From NCBI RefSeq assembly GCF_003287975.1, contig NZ_QMKQ01000003.1, positions 1 to 64,000 on the forward strand: a stretch of 64,000 nt of DNA. Reading direction: 5' to 3'. Each line of letters starts with the position of its first letter. Position 1 is the stretch's first letter. The notes beneath the pieces were generated by a model. It had not been told where the DNA came from and did no database searches. It saw only the letters and a list, made by a program, of their open reading frames with translations. Positions 46,439 to 55,361 of the stretch are shown piece by piece. The position numbers and the translations under genes are program-made. This stretch comes from Arthrobacter sp. AQ5-05 (GTDB taxonomy: Bacteria; Actinomycetota; Actinomycetes; Actinomycetales; Micrococcaceae).

Positions 46439-47854
46439 CTAGAGGTGGTTTTCCGCCTCGGAGAGCACCGAGCGCAGGATCGACTCCATCGCATCGAATT
46501 CCGGAGGGCCCACGGTCAGCGGCGGGGCCAGCTGGATCACCGGGTCCCCGCGGTCATCGGCGCGGCAGTACAGCCCGGCGTCATAGAGCGCGGTGGACAG
46601 GAAGCCGCGCAGCAGGCGCTCGGATTCGTCGTCGTTGAACGTCTCCTTGGTCTTCTTGTCCTTGACCAGCTCGATGCCGTAGAAGTAGCCCGCCCCGCGC
46701 ACGTCCCCGACAATCGGCAGGTCCTTGAGCTTCTCCAGGGTGGACTTGAAGATCGGGGCGTTGTCCTTGACCCGCTGGTTCAGGCCCTCGCGCTCGAAGA
46801 TGTCCAGGTTCGCCATGGCCACCGCGGTGGACACCGGGTGTCCACCGAAGGTGTAGCCGTGGTAGAACGTGGTGTCCCCGTGCTTGAAGGGTTCGAAGAG
46901 CTTTTCGGAGGCGATCATGGCGCCCAGCGGCGAGTAGCCGCTGGTGATGCCCTTGGCGCAGGTGATGATGTCCGGGACGTAGCCGAAGTCGTCGCAGGCA
47001 AACATCGAGCCGATGCGGCCGAAGGCGCAGATGACCTCGTCCGAGACCAGCAGCACGTCGTACTCGTCGCAGATCTCCCGGACCCGCTGGAAGTAGCCCG
47101 GGGGTGGCGGGAAGCAGCCGCCGGAGTTTTGCACCGGTTCCAGGAAGACCGCGGCGACCGAGTCGGCGCCCTCGAACTCGATGGCCTCGCGGATGCGCTC
47201 GGCAGCCCAGAATCCGAAGTCCTTCTCGTTGTCCGCGAACTGCTCCGGCGCACGGTAGAAGTTGGTGTTCGGGACCCGGAACGTGCCCGGCACCAACGGC
47301 TCGAAGGGTGTCTTCATGCCCGGCAGGGAGGTGATGGCCAGGGCGCCCTGCGGAGTGCCGTGGTAGGCGAGCGCCCGGGAAATCACCTTGTACTTTCCGG
47401 GTTTGCCCTGCAGCTTGAAGTACTGCTTGGCGAGCTTGAATGCCGACTCGACCGCCTCGCCGCCGCCGGTCGTGAAGAAGACGCGGTTCAGGTCGCCCGG
47501 TGCGTAGTTGGCCAGGCGCTCGGCCAGGTCGATGGCCGGTTCGTGCGCGTAGGACCACAGCGGCATGAAGGCAAGCTTTTCGGCCTGCTTGGCTGCGGCC
47601 TCGGCCAGTTCGGCCCTGCCATGGCCCGCATTGACCACAAAGAGGCCCGCAAGCCCGTCAATGTAGCTGTTGCCCTTGTCGTCCCAGAGTGTGTGGCCCT
47701 TGCCGCGGGTGATGATCGGAACGCGGCCGCCCTCCTGCAGGACGGAGTGGCGTGCCATGTGCATCCACAAGTGGTCCCTGGCAGCGACCTGGCGGTCGGT
47801 GCCCAGGGGCGTGGTGCTTGCGGCGGTGCTGGCTGTGGTGCTGGAAATGCTCAT
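46439..47854 (-). CDS. Class III aminotransferase, polyamine/beta-alanine:pyruvate type (SpuC-like)
   Basis: A 471-residue PLP enzyme. The PLP lysine is in IITCAKGITSGYSPLGAM and the pyridine-binding Asp in VLLVSDEVICAFGRIGSMFACDD. The overall pattern (HLWMHMARHSVLQEGGRVPIITRGKGHTLWDDKGNSYIDGLAGLFVVNAGHGR) matches the putrescine/beta-alanine:pyruvate aminotransferase group. In that role it makes 4-aminobutanal, which the ALDH at 19561 could oxidise. Its ATG overlaps the Lrp stop, and it is divergent from the polyamine ABC operon, supporting a polyamine assignment. Confidence 0.87.
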   Translation of the reverse strand: MSISSTTASTAASTTPLGTDRQVAARDHLWMHMARHSVLQEGGRVPIITRGKGHTLWDDKGNSYIDGLAGLFVVNAGHGRAELAEAAAKQAEKLAFMPLWSYAHEPAIDLAERLANYAPGDLNRVFFTTGGGEAVESAFKLAKQYFKLQGKPGKYKVISRALAYHGTPQGALAITSLPGMKTPFEPLVPGTFRVPNTNFYRAPEQFADNEKDFGFWAAERIREAIEFEGADSVAAVFLEPVQNSGGCFPPPPGYFQRVREICDEYDVLLVSDEVICAFGRIGSMFACDDFGYVPDIITCAKGITSGYSPLGAMIASEKLFEPFKHGDTTFYHGYTFGGHPVSTAVAMANLDIFEREGLNQRVKDNAPIFKSTLEKLKDLPIVGDVRGAGYFYGIELVKDKKTKETFNDDESERLLRGFLSTALYDAGLYCRADDRGDPVIQLAPPLTVGPPEFDAMESILRSVLSEAENHL

Positions 47855-48330
47855 CGGGTACCCCAGTTGTATTCCTGTTTGCGTAGCGAGAGATACATGA
47901 ACGTTTCGGTTTCACGTACCCCCTCCACGGATCGAATTTCTGTGATGATACGAAGCAGGTCCTCATCATTGGCGCAGATGACTTCCGCAATGATGTCCGA
48001 CGGCCCGGCCACCACAACGCAGTAGTCGACCTCGGGCAGGGCCGCGATCCTGTCGGCGGTGGCAATGATGTCGCCGGTGGATCGGATACCCAGAAGGGCC
48101 TGGCGCTTGAAGCCAAGCTGCAGCGGGTCGGTGACCGCCACTACCTGCATGACTTTGCTGTCGACGAGTTTTTGGACCCGCTGCCGCACGGCTGCCTCGC
48201 TGAGGCCCACGGCCTTGCCAATGGCAGCGTATGAACGCCGCCCGTCTTGCTGCAATTGCTCAATGATCGCCTTGGACGTTTCATCCATGACGAAGCCATT
48301 GGATGTGCCGTTGGGTGCGGATTGGGTCAC
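47851..48330 (-). CDS. Lrp/AsnC-family regulator
   Basis: A 159-residue regulator: N-terminal winged helix (~15-65; DETSKAIIEQLQQDGRRSYAAIGKAVGLSEAAVRQRVQKLVDSKVMQVVAV) and a C-terminal RAM/ligand domain (LLGIRSTGDIIATADRIAALPEVDYCVVVAGPSDIIAEVICAND). Its stop overlaps the aminotransferase ATG (ATGA), so the pair is coupled. It faces the potD operon across a 275-bp region with two palindromes and is a likely local activator or repressor of both units, sensing an amino acid or amine. Confidence 0.92.
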   Translation of the reverse strand: MTQSAPNGTSNGFVMDETSKAIIEQLQQDGRRSYAAIGKAVGLSEAAVRQRVQKLVDSKVMQVVAVTDPLQLGFKRQALLGIRSTGDIIATADRIAALPEVDYCVVVAGPSDIIAEVICANDEDLLRIITEIRSVEGVRETETFMYLSLRKQEYNWGTR

Positions 48331-48509
48331 TTCCTATCGACCTCCTGATCGAACGAATTGGGTGGCCAAGCTCGCGGATGAGGCTTCGGCCCCACCACGT
48401 GGGAATGAGCATAGCCCGAAGGAATCAGTTGTGGAAGGGGTGTTTTACGGCAGATTTCCGCGGTGCCTGAAATGCTACTCAACGAAAACTATTGTCAGCT
48501 CGGAAGATT

Positions 48510-48553
48510 CCTGACATGATCCATGTCAGGAGTTGAGCGTGACGAACGTCACG
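48510..48553. promoter_or_regulatory. Two palindromes in the Lrp-potD intergenic region
   Basis: Site 1 (48510-48530) is CCTGACATG, ATC, CATGTCAGG, with 9-bp perfect arms. Site 2 (48538-48553) is CGTGACG, AA, CGTCACG, with 7-bp perfect arms. They lie 53 to 96 bp before the potD ATG. Their different arm sequences suggest two regulators or a regulator plus the Lrp protein. The rest of 48331-48605 shows no gene. Confidence 0.65.
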
Positions 48554-48605
48554 ATTGCCCAGTGTTCATCAAGGGAAGATGCAACGCCAGTTGAAGGGGA
48601 ACCAG

Positions 48606-49844
48606 ATGATGTCCAACCAGAACCAACGTGAAATGCCTCGGGATCCGGCGGTACGGGCCCTGATCGGACAGGCGCAGCGCATGCAGCTGTCGCGCCGCAA
48701 GTTGTTGGCGGGAGCCGGCGGCCTGGGGTTGGCAGCCTTCCTGGCGGCCTGCGGCACCGGAGGCGGAGGAGGCAGCGCCACCAGCGCAGCCGCGGCCGTA
48801 ACGGACATCTCCGAAAGCGACAAGAACGTCTTCTGGGCCAACTGGACCCTGTACCTGGACTACGACGACAAGACCAAGAAGTACCCAACGCTCGAGGAAT
48901 TCACCAAGCGCACCGGGATCAAGGCGCATTACGCCGAGGACATCGACGGCAACGATTCCTACTACGGAAAGGTTCAGGCGCAACTGGCCGCTGGCCAGGA
49001 CATCGGCCAGGACATCATGACGCTGACCGACTGGATGGCCGGCCGGGTCATCCGCCAGGGCTTCACCCAGGAACTGGACCACGCCAATATCCCGAACATG
49101 AAGAACCTGCTGCCGACCTTGAAAGACGTTGACTTCGATCCGGGCCGGAAGAACTCGCTGACCTGGCAAAGCGGTTACGCGGGCATCGCGTACAACAAGG
49201 CCAAGTACCCCAAGGGACTGCGCAATGTCTCCGACCTGTGGAACCCGGATCTCAAGGGCCGGATCACGGTGCTTGATGAAATGCGGGACACCATGGGCCT
49301 GTTGCTGCTCGACAACGGCGTGGAAATCTCCGGCAAATGGGGAGACACCGAATTCGCCGCGGCCACCGATGTGCTTTCCAAGCAAATCTCCAACGGCCAG
49401 ATCCGCCAGGTGAAGGGCAACTCCTACAAGGAGGACTTCATCTCCGGGGACGCCATCGCCGGGATCGTCTGGAGCGGTGACATCACCCAGATGAACTTCG
49501 AGAACGACAACCAGTGGGAGTTTGTGCTTCCCGACGCGGGTGGAACCCTGTGGAGCGACAACCTCATGGTCCCGGTCGCCTCCCCGCGCAAGGCCAACGC
49601 CGAGAAGCTCATGGACTACTACTACGAACCGGAGGTCGCCGCCCAGGTGGCCGCCTACGTGAACTTCATTTCCCCGGTCCAGGGCGCCAAGGAAGCCATG
49701 GAAAAGATCGACCCGGAACTGATGAACAATCCGCTGATCTTCCCGTCCGAATCCGACCTGGCCAAGGCACACGTCTTCAGGTCGCTGACCGCCGAGGAAG
49801 AAACCAACTTCAACAGCCAGTTCCAAACCGCGATCGGAGCCTAA
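48606..49844 (+). CDS. Polyamine ABC transporter substrate-binding lipoprotein 1 (PotD-like)
   Basis: A 412-residue periplasmic-type binding protein, lipid-anchored. It has a twin-arginine signal (SRRKLLAGAGGLGLAAFLAACG), so export may be by Tat and anchoring by the Cys of AACG. The mature part, with NWTLYLDYDDKTKKYPTLEEF and SGDAIAGIVWSGDI, matches spermidine/putrescine-binding PotD/PotF. GAAGGGGA precedes ATG 48606 (ATG 48609 also possible). The next gene starts one base into the stop codon and encodes a close paralogue. First gene of a five-gene operon. Confidence 0.9.
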   Translation: MMSNQNQREMPRDPAVRALIGQAQRMQLSRRKLLAGAGGLGLAAFLAACGTGGGGGSATSAAAAVTDISESDKNVFWANWTLYLDYDDKTKKYPTLEEFTKRTGIKAHYAEDIDGNDSYYGKVQAQLAAGQDIGQDIMTLTDWMAGRVIRQGFTQELDHANIPNMKNLLPTLKDVDFDPGRKNSLTWQSGYAGIAYNKAKYPKGLRNVSDLWNPDLKGRITVLDEMRDTMGLLLLDNGVEISGKWGDTEFAAATDVLSKQISNGQIRQVKGNSYKEDFISGDAIAGIVWSGDITQMNFENDNQWEFVLPDAGGTLWSDNLMVPVASPRKANAEKLMDYYYEPEVAAQVAAYVNFISPVQGAKEAMEKIDPELMNNPLIFPSESDLAKAHVFRSLTAEEETNFNSQFQTAIGA

Positions 49845-51061
49845 TGTCCCGCCACGACCATCAGTTCTCTTCCCGTCGACGCATCGCGCGCGGGATTGCG
49901 GAAGCCCAGGCTTCACGCAGGGGCATGTTGGCCGGTGCCGGCGGGCTGGCATTGGCCGGCCTGCTGGCAGCCTGCGGGACCTCCGGTCCCAAGTCCTCCG
50001 CCGGCCCCAGCGCCGCAGTCGACCTGTCCGGCGGGCAAAAGCTCGTCAACTGGGCCAACTGGACGTTGTACCTGGACTACGACGACAAGACCAAGAAGTA
50101 CCCGACCCTTGAACGGTTCATGAAGGAAAGCGGCATCAACGCAAAGTACGCGGAGGACATCGACTCCAACGACACCTACTACGGCAAGATCCAGGCCCAG
50201 CTGGCCGCCGGAAAGGACATCGGCCAGGACATCATCACCCCGAGCGACTGGATGTCCGAGCGGCTGATCCGCCAGGGCTACGTCCAGGAACTTGACCACG
50301 CCAACATCCCCAACATCAAGAACCTGCTGCCGGAACTGCGCGATGTCCGCTTCGATCCCGGACGCACGAAGTCCCTGACCTGGCAGTCCGGGTTCACCGG
50401 GCTGGCCTGGAACAAGGAGGCCTTCCCGAAGGGCCTGAAGAACGTCTCGGACCTGTGGGACCCGGCGCTCAAGGGCCGGGTCACGGTGCTGGACGAAATG
50501 CGCGACACCATGCCGATGCTGCTACTCGACGACGGCGTGGACATCCAGGGCGACTGGGGAGAGAACGAATACGGGAACTCGCTGGACGTCCTGGAAAAGA
50601 ACATCGCCAACGGCCAGATCCGCCAGGTGAAGGGCAACTCCTACAAACAGGATTTCATTTCCGGGGATGCGATCGCCGGGCTGGTCTACTCCGGTGACAT
50701 CACCCAGTTGAACTTCGAAGAGGGCGACAAATGGGAATTCGCGATGCCCGAGGCCAAGGGCCTGATTTGGAGCGACAACTTCATGGTCCCGATCGGTGCC
50801 ACGCACAAGGCCAACGCCGAGAGGCTCATGGACTTCTACTACGACCCGGATGTCGCAGCCGAGGTAGCGGCCTACGTGAACTACGTCTGCCCCGTGGTCG
50901 GCGCACGTGAGGCCATGGAAAAGCTCGACCCTGAACTCGTGGACAACCCGCTGATCTTCCCGACCGAGGAATTCCTGTCCCTTTCCTCCACCGAGCGCGC
51001 GATGAGCGTGGAGGAAGAAACCCAGTTCCAGAACATGTTCCAGCAAGTGATTGGTGCCTGA
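49844..51061 (+). CDS. Polyamine ABC transporter substrate-binding lipoprotein 2, paralogue of the preceding gene
   Basis: A 405-residue paralogue with long identical blocks (YLDYDDKTKKYPTLE, QAQLAAGKDIGQDII, NGQIRQVKGNSYKQDFISGD). It too has a lipobox-like AGLLAACG after SRRGMLAGAGG, with a basic n-region. Its ATG shares an A with the previous stop (TAATG), indicating coupling. Residues around the likely ligand pocket differ (for example SDWMSERLIRQGY against TDWMAGRVIRQGF), so the two may recognise different polyamines while sharing the PotABC channel. Alternatively it is a dosage duplicate. Confidence 0.9.
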   Translation: MSRHDHQFSSRRRIARGIAEAQASRRGMLAGAGGLALAGLLAACGTSGPKSSAGPSAAVDLSGGQKLVNWANWTLYLDYDDKTKKYPTLERFMKESGINAKYAEDIDSNDTYYGKIQAQLAAGKDIGQDIITPSDWMSERLIRQGYVQELDHANIPNIKNLLPELRDVRFDPGRTKSLTWQSGFTGLAWNKEAFPKGLKNVSDLWDPALKGRVTVLDEMRDTMPMLLLDDGVDIQGDWGENEYGNSLDVLEKNIANGQIRQVKGNSYKQDFISGDAIAGLVYSGDITQLNFEEGDKWEFAMPEAKGLIWSDNFMVPIGATHKANAERLMDFYYDPDVAAEVAAYVNYVCPVVGAREAMEKLDPELVDNPLIFPTEEFLSLSSTERAMSVEEETQFQNMFQQVIGA

Positions 51062-51063
51062 CA

Positions 51064-52218
51064 ATGACAACCACGACTTCCCAGAAGGGCAAGGCCCAGC
51101 CCCTGACAACCTCCGGGGCGGACCTTCACCTGGGCAACGTCACCAAGCGGTTTGCCGACTTCACCGCGGTTGACGACCTGACCCTGACAGTGCCCAGCGG
51201 CACCTTCTTCGCTCTCTTGGGCCCCTCGGGCTGCGGCAAGACCACCACGTTGCGGATGATCGCCGGTCTTGAACAACCCACCAGCGGCAGCATCAGCATC
51301 GGCGGGCAGGACGTCACCAAGCTCGCTTCCTACCAACGCCAGGTCAACACGGTTTTCCAGTCCTACGCGCTCTTCCCGCACATGAGCGTGCTGGACAACG
51401 TGGCCTTCGGGCTCAAGCGCAAGGGCGTCAAGGACTCGGTGTCCCGGGCCAAGGCCGCACTGGAAATGGTGGAGCTCGAACACCTCGCGTCGCGCAAGCC
51501 GGTCCAGCTCTCCGGCGGGCAGCAGCAACGCGTGGCCCTGGCCCGGGCCCTGGTCAACCGCCCCGCGGTCCTGCTGCTCGACGAGCCCCTCGGTGCCCTG
51601 GACATGAAGCTGCGCCGGCAGATGCAGGTGGAGCTCAAATCCATCCAGACCGAGGTCGGCCTGACCTTCATCCACGTGACCCACGACCAGGAAGAAGCCA
51701 TGACCATGGCCGACACCGTCGCGGTCATGAACAAGGGCAAGATTGAGCAGATGGGTGCCCCGCGCGACCTGTACGAACTGCCGAAGACCGCCTTCGTGGC
51801 CAACTTCCTGGGCAAGTCCAACCTCATGCACGGAACGGTGACCGAGGACCTCGGGGACGCCGTCGCCGTGAACGCCGCCGGGCACCGCCTGGTCATGCCC
51901 AAGGACCGGTCGGTGGCCCACAGGGGTGCCGCCGTCGTGGGGGTGCGCCCGGAAAAGATGCGGGTGCTGAACCTGCCCGACGAGTACTCGCCCAGCGCCA
52001 ACATGCTCACCGGCACGGTGCTGGACGCCTCGTTCACCGGGGTCAGCACCGAATACCTGGTGGAGGTCCAAGGCATCGGAACCATCGGGACGTTCTCGCA
52101 GAACATGGGCCAGCCACCGGCACAACGCGGGGACACCGTGCGCATGACCTGGGAACCGGAATTCTCCTTTGGGCTTGACGGGGCCGAAGAGGCCTCCGCA
52201 GGGAGGGACGCGGTATGA
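51064..52218 (+). CDS. potA: Polyamine ABC transporter ATP-binding protein
   Basis: A 384-residue ATPase. Walker A GPSGCGKTT, the Q-loop FQSYALFPHMSVLDNVAFG, signature LSGGQQQRVALARAL, Walker B LLLDEPLGALD and H-loop THDQEEAM are all present. The ~100-residue C-terminal TOBE-type domain matches PotA/FbpC. It starts three bases after the second binding protein and overlaps potB by four bases (ATGA). It energises polyamine uptake with the two permeases. Confidence 0.95.
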   Translation: MTTTTSQKGKAQPLTTSGADLHLGNVTKRFADFTAVDDLTLTVPSGTFFALLGPSGCGKTTTLRMIAGLEQPTSGSISIGGQDVTKLASYQRQVNTVFQSYALFPHMSVLDNVAFGLKRKGVKDSVSRAKAALEMVELEHLASRKPVQLSGGQQQRVALARALVNRPAVLLLDEPLGALDMKLRRQMQVELKSIQTEVGLTFIHVTHDQEEAMTMADTVAVMNKGKIEQMGAPRDLYELPKTAFVANFLGKSNLMHGTVTEDLGDAVAVNAAGHRLVMPKDRSVAHRGAAVVGVRPEKMRVLNLPDEYSPSANMLTGTVLDASFTGVSTEYLVEVQGIGTIGTFSQNMGQPPAQRGDTVRMTWEPEFSFGLDGAEEASAGRDAV

Positions 52219-53159
52219 CCACCACCGGATCCCGCCCCCGGAACAAGAAGAAGCCGGCAACCGTGGACCTGCGCAGCGAGGAGGAACTTGCCGCCGAGCG
52301 GCGCAAGGGAAGGGTCGGGCTGTACCTGATCATTCCGGGCATGGCCGTCCTGGCACTGTTTTTCGCGGCCCCGGTGTTGGTCCTTTTGAGCATGTCGCTG
52401 TACGCCAAGCCCCCGGGCGCAGAAATCGGCGAGTTCGTCCCGGCCCTGGAATTCGGCAACTACGTCACCGTCATCGGAGCCTACTGGGACGTCTTCTTGC
52501 GCTCGTTCTTCTTCGCCCTGATCGCCACGGTCGCGGCCCTGCTCATCGGCTACCCCATGGCCTACCTGGTGGCGGTGCGGCTGCGCGGGCGCCAGCTGAT
52601 GCAGGGGATCTTGCTGGTGCTGCTGATTGCACCGTTCTTCTCCAGCTTCATCCTGCGCACCCAGGCCTGGAAGCAGATCCTCTCCGACGAGGGCCCGGTG
52701 GTCACGGTGCTGCGGGCCATTGCGATCCTTCCTGCGGATGGACACCTCACCGCCACGGCCTTCGCCGTGGTGTGCGGGCTGACCTACAACTTCCTGCCGT
52801 TCATGATGCTGCCGATCTACGCCAACCTCGACCGCCTGGACACCAACCTGCTGGAGGCCTCGGGGGACCTGTATGCCAGCCCGTTGACCACCTTCTTCAA
52901 GGTGACGCTGCCGCTGTCGATGCCCGGTGTCTTTGCCGGCACGCTGCTCACGTTCATTCCAGCGGCGGGCGACTATGTCAACGCGGCACTGCTGGGCAAC
53001 AACCGGGACACGGCCATGATCGGGCAGATCATTGATTCGCGCTTCTTCAAGGTGGTCGACTACCCCGGCGCCTCGGCACTGAGCTTCATCCTGATGATCC
53101 TGATCCTTGCCTTGGTCATGATCTACATCAAACGCTTTGGCACCAAGGAACTGTTCTAG
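52215..53159 (+). CDS. potB: Polyamine ABC transporter permease, PotB type
   Basis: A 314-residue permease with about six helices after a basic N-terminus (RPRNKKKPATVDLRSEEELAAERRKG). The conserved EAA loop is LLEASGDLYASPLTTFFKVTLPLSMPGVFAGTLL. The start overlaps potA and 11 bp separate it from potC. The large N-terminal extension and the fit to the PotB half of heterodimeric permeases support this role; homologous permeases also serve other small cationic substrates. Confidence 0.93.
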   Translation: MTTTGSRPRNKKKPATVDLRSEEELAAERRKGRVGLYLIIPGMAVLALFFAAPVLVLLSMSLYAKPPGAEIGEFVPALEFGNYVTVIGAYWDVFLRSFFFALIATVAALLIGYPMAYLVAVRLRGRQLMQGILLVLLIAPFFSSFILRTQAWKQILSDEGPVVTVLRAIAILPADGHLTATAFAVVCGLTYNFLPFMMLPIYANLDRLDTNLLEASGDLYASPLTTFFKVTLPLSMPGVFAGTLLTFIPAAGDYVNAALLGNNRDTAMIGQIIDSRFFKVVDYPGASALSFILMILILALVMIYIKRFGTKELF

Positions 53160-53170
53160 GAAGGCTTGGA

Positions 53171-53968
53171 ATGCGACAAAAATTTGGGCGCTGGTTCATC
53201 CCGGTCGCCGGAGGCCTGGCCTTCATCTATCTCTTGGTACCCATTGCGTACATCTTCGTGTTTTCGTTCAATGACGCCGGACGCACCAACCTCGAATGGC
53301 GCGGCTTCACGCTCGAGAACTGGAAGAATCCCTGCGGGGCACCGAATGTGTGCGAGTCGCTGGTCAACTCGCTGCAGATCGGGTTGGTCGCCACGATCTT
53401 CGCCACGGTGCTTGGCACCTGCGTGGCCCTGGGCCTGGTGCGCTACAAGTTCAAGTTCCGCAATACCGCGGACCTGTTGATCATCCTGCCGCTGGCCACC
53501 CCGGAGGTCGTGCTCGGTGCCTCGCTGCTGGCCCAGTTCCTGAACCTGGGATGGGAGCTTGGCTTCAGCACCATCGTGATTTCCCACGTGATCTTCTGCA
53601 TGTCGTTTGTGGTGGTCACGGTCAGGGCTCGCGTGTCCTCGCTGGACCCCAGACTGGAAGAGGCGGCATCGGACCTGTATGCCAGCCCGTTCCTCACGTT
53701 CTGGAAGGTCACCTTCCCCTTGCTGCTTCCCGGGATCGTGGCCGCGGCGCTGCTGTCCTTCGCGATGAGTTTCGACGACTTCATCATCACGAACTTCAAC
53801 TCCGGAAACTTCTCGACGTTCCCGAAGTTCATCTACGTCTCGGCCACCCGCGGCATTCCCGCGCAGGCCAACGTGATCGGGTCGGCCATGTTCATCTTGG
53901 CTCTGGTGGTCGTAGTCACTTCGCAAGTCATTGCCTACCGCCGTCGCAAGGCACTGGCCGCTCGCTAG
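53171..53968 (+). CDS. potC: Polyamine ABC transporter permease, PotC type
   Basis: A 265-residue permease with six helices. The EAA loop is LEEAASDLYASPFLTFWKVTFPLLLPGIVAAALLSFAMSFDDFIITNFNSG, typical of PotC. It is the last gene of the operon; GGAAGG lies before the ATG, and a hairpin follows after 22 bp. Confidence 0.94.
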   Translation: MRQKFGRWFIPVAGGLAFIYLLVPIAYIFVFSFNDAGRTNLEWRGFTLENWKNPCGAPNVCESLVNSLQIGLVATIFATVLGTCVALGLVRYKFKFRNTADLLIILPLATPEVVLGASLLAQFLNLGWELGFSTIVISHVIFCMSFVVVTVRARVSSLDPRLEEAASDLYASPFLTFWKVTFPLLLPGIVAAALLSFAMSFDDFIITNFNSGNFSTFPKFIYVSATRGIPAQANVIGSAMFILALVVVVTSQVIAYRRRKALAAR

Positions 53969-53990
53969 AAGCGGCGGGGCCGCGCCGCGC

Positions 53991-54024
53991 GGTGTGCCCT
54001 TCACCAACGGTGAAAGGGCACACC
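53991..54024 (+). terminator. Hairpin terminator of the polyamine operon
   Basis: GGTGTGCCCTTCACC (53991-54005) pairs with 54009-54024 around AAC, with one bulged A. No clear T-run, but the position after potC fits an operon end. Confidence 0.65.
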
Positions 54025-54072
54025 GGAGCACGGAATCCTGAAGCGGGCATGGGCTATGCAAGGATAGTGCCC

Positions 54073-54546
54073 ATGAGCGAACCTAAGTGGCTAAGCCCCG
54101 TTGAAAGAGACGCTTGGCTGGCCCTGGTGTCCGTCACGACGCTGCTGCCCGCCGCACTCGACAGCGAGTTGCAGGTCCAGGCCAAGATCACCCTCTTCGA
54201 CTACAACGTGCTTGCCATGTTGTCGGAGGCCACCGAACGGATCCTGCCGATGAGCGAACTGGCCTCCCGGACCAGCGCCTCGCTCTCGCGGCTTTCGCAC
54301 GTGGTCAAGAAGCTCGAAAGCCGGGGATGGGTTGAGCGGTCCAGGTCTCCGGAGGATGCCCGCGTGACCATCGCCAGGCTCACGGACGATGGGTGGGACA
54401 AGGTTGAGTCCCTTGCCCCCGAACATGTTGGTTCGGTGCGGAAGCTGATTTTCCAGGGTTTGGACGACCACGACGTGGCCGAGCTGGCACGCATCGGCCA
54501 GAAGCTCGTGGGTCGGCTGGACCCCGCGCACTGGATTCTGCGCTAG
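54073..54546 (+). CDS. MarR-family transcriptional regulator
   Basis: A 157-residue winged-helix protein: KITLFDYNVLAMLSEATERILPMSELASRTSASLSRLSHVVKKLESRGWVERSRSPEDARVTIARLTDDGWDKV, the MarR pattern with the DxR wing motif. MarR proteins usually repress efflux or stress genes and bind phenolic ligands. Its target is not apparent; it stands alone between the polyamine operon and the ribosomal gene leader. ATG at 54073. Confidence 0.92.
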   Translation: MSEPKWLSPVERDAWLALVSVTTLLPAALDSELQVQAKITLFDYNVLAMLSEATERILPMSELASRTSASLSRLSHVVKKLESRGWVERSRSPEDARVTIARLTDDGWDKVESLAPEHVGSVRKLIFQGLDDHDVAELARIGQKLVGRLDPAHWILR

Positions 54547-54639
54547 GAACGCCTCGGTTCCGGTGGTCCCGCCTCGGCGCCTATGATTCGGGCGTGAGGC
54601 AGATCGCATGCCGGGGACCCGAAAAGCCCTGTTGTCGAT

Positions 54640-54669
54640 TTGGCTGCCGATGTGTTAATCGCCTAGAAT
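54640..54669 (+). promoter_or_regulatory. Candidate promoter of the rpmB-rpmG-rpsN operon
   Basis: TTGGCT (54640-54645) and TAGAAT (54664-54669), 18-bp spacer. A start near 54676 gives a ~280-nt leader. Confidence 0.55.
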
Positions 54670-54675
54670 GGTGAG

Positions 54676-54955
54676 GCGTTAAGTCGTGCATGCCCAAACG
54701 GGTTTGCACGGTTGCCCGTAAAACCGAATATCATGGTCAGCCGAGTAGGGAAAAGTACTCATTGGCCATGAGGTTCACCGTCTTTCACGCTAAAAAAGGC
54801 TCTTCGGTTGGTTCTCACCCAGCCTGGTTACCTTCTGCAGTAATAACGGTGTCACAACTGGTGGCGGGACTCTTATACGCAGATTCAGAGGCAGCAGTTT
54901 TCCGCTGTATCTGTCAACGAGTACCGCCAATATTTACTACAACTGAGGAGTGATC
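54676..54955 (+). promoter_or_regulatory. Long AT-richer leader of rpmB-rpmG-rpsN
   Basis: About 280 bp with clearly lower GC than the surroundings and no persuasive protein frame. A hairpin forms at 54686-54709 (GTGCA with TGCAC and CCC with GGG). A run CTAAAAAAGGC at ~54789 stands out. Such leaders on ribosomal protein operons often bind one of the encoded proteins or a zinc-related factor. No good Zur palindrome is visible here. An open frame from 54690 lacks Shine-Dalgarno support and family resemblance. Confidence 0.5.
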
Positions 54956-55192
54956 ATGGCAGCTGTATGCCAGGTGACTGGTGCGGTTCCGAACTTCGGA
55001 CACAGCATCTCCCACTCGCACCGCCGCAACAAGCGTCGGTTCGACCCGAATATCCAAAAGAAGCGCTACTGGGTTCCGTCCCTGCGTCGCAACGTTACCC
55101 TGACCCTTTCGGTCAAGGGCATCAAGCGCATTGACGTCCGCGGCATTGATGCCGTTGTAGCCGACCTGCTTGCGAAGGGTGTGAAGCTCTAG
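54956..55192 (+). CDS. rpmB: 50S ribosomal protein L28
   Basis: A 78-residue L28 ([39 protein letters not shown]). It has one cysteine, not the four of the zinc-binding form, so it is the zinc-free type. GAGGAG with 5-base spacing supports the ATG at 54956. It is the first gene of the operon; its stop shares a base with the rpmG start. Confidence 0.97.
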   Translation: MAAVCQVTGAVPNFGHSISHSHRRNKRRFDPNIQKKRYWVPSLRRNVTLTLSVKGIKRIDVRGIDAVVADLLAKGVKL

Positions 55193-55359
55193 TGGCTAAG
55201 GATAAGGACGTACGTCCGATCATTAAGCTCAAGTCGACCGCCGGCACCGGGTTCACCTATGTGACCCGCAAGAACCGTCGTAACAACCCAGACCGCATGG
55301 TTCTGAAGAAGTACGACCCGGTAGTCCGCAAGCACGTCGAATTCCGAGAGGAGCGCTAA
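55192..55359 (+). CDS. rpmG: 50S ribosomal protein L33, cysteine-free form
   Basis: A 55-residue L33 starting at GTG 55192 and reading [42 protein letters not shown]. It has no cysteines, in contrast to zinc-ribbon L33. The GTG overlaps the last base of the rpmB stop (TAGTG). It ends two bases before rpsN. Confidence 0.96.
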   Translation: MAKDKDVRPIIKLKSTAGTGFTYVTRKNRRNNPDRMVLKKYDPVVRKHVEFREER

Positions 55360-55361
55360 AC

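Noticed and set aside
54690-54953. Possible 87-residue protein in the rpmB leader
   Set aside because: No Shine-Dalgarno at proper spacing, unusual composition, and the stop lies inside the rpmB ribosome site region; more likely untranslated leader.
54590-54956. Zur box before rpmB
   Set aside because: Looked for a TGAAAATGATTTTCA-like palindrome; only scattered AT-rich bits, none symmetrical enough.
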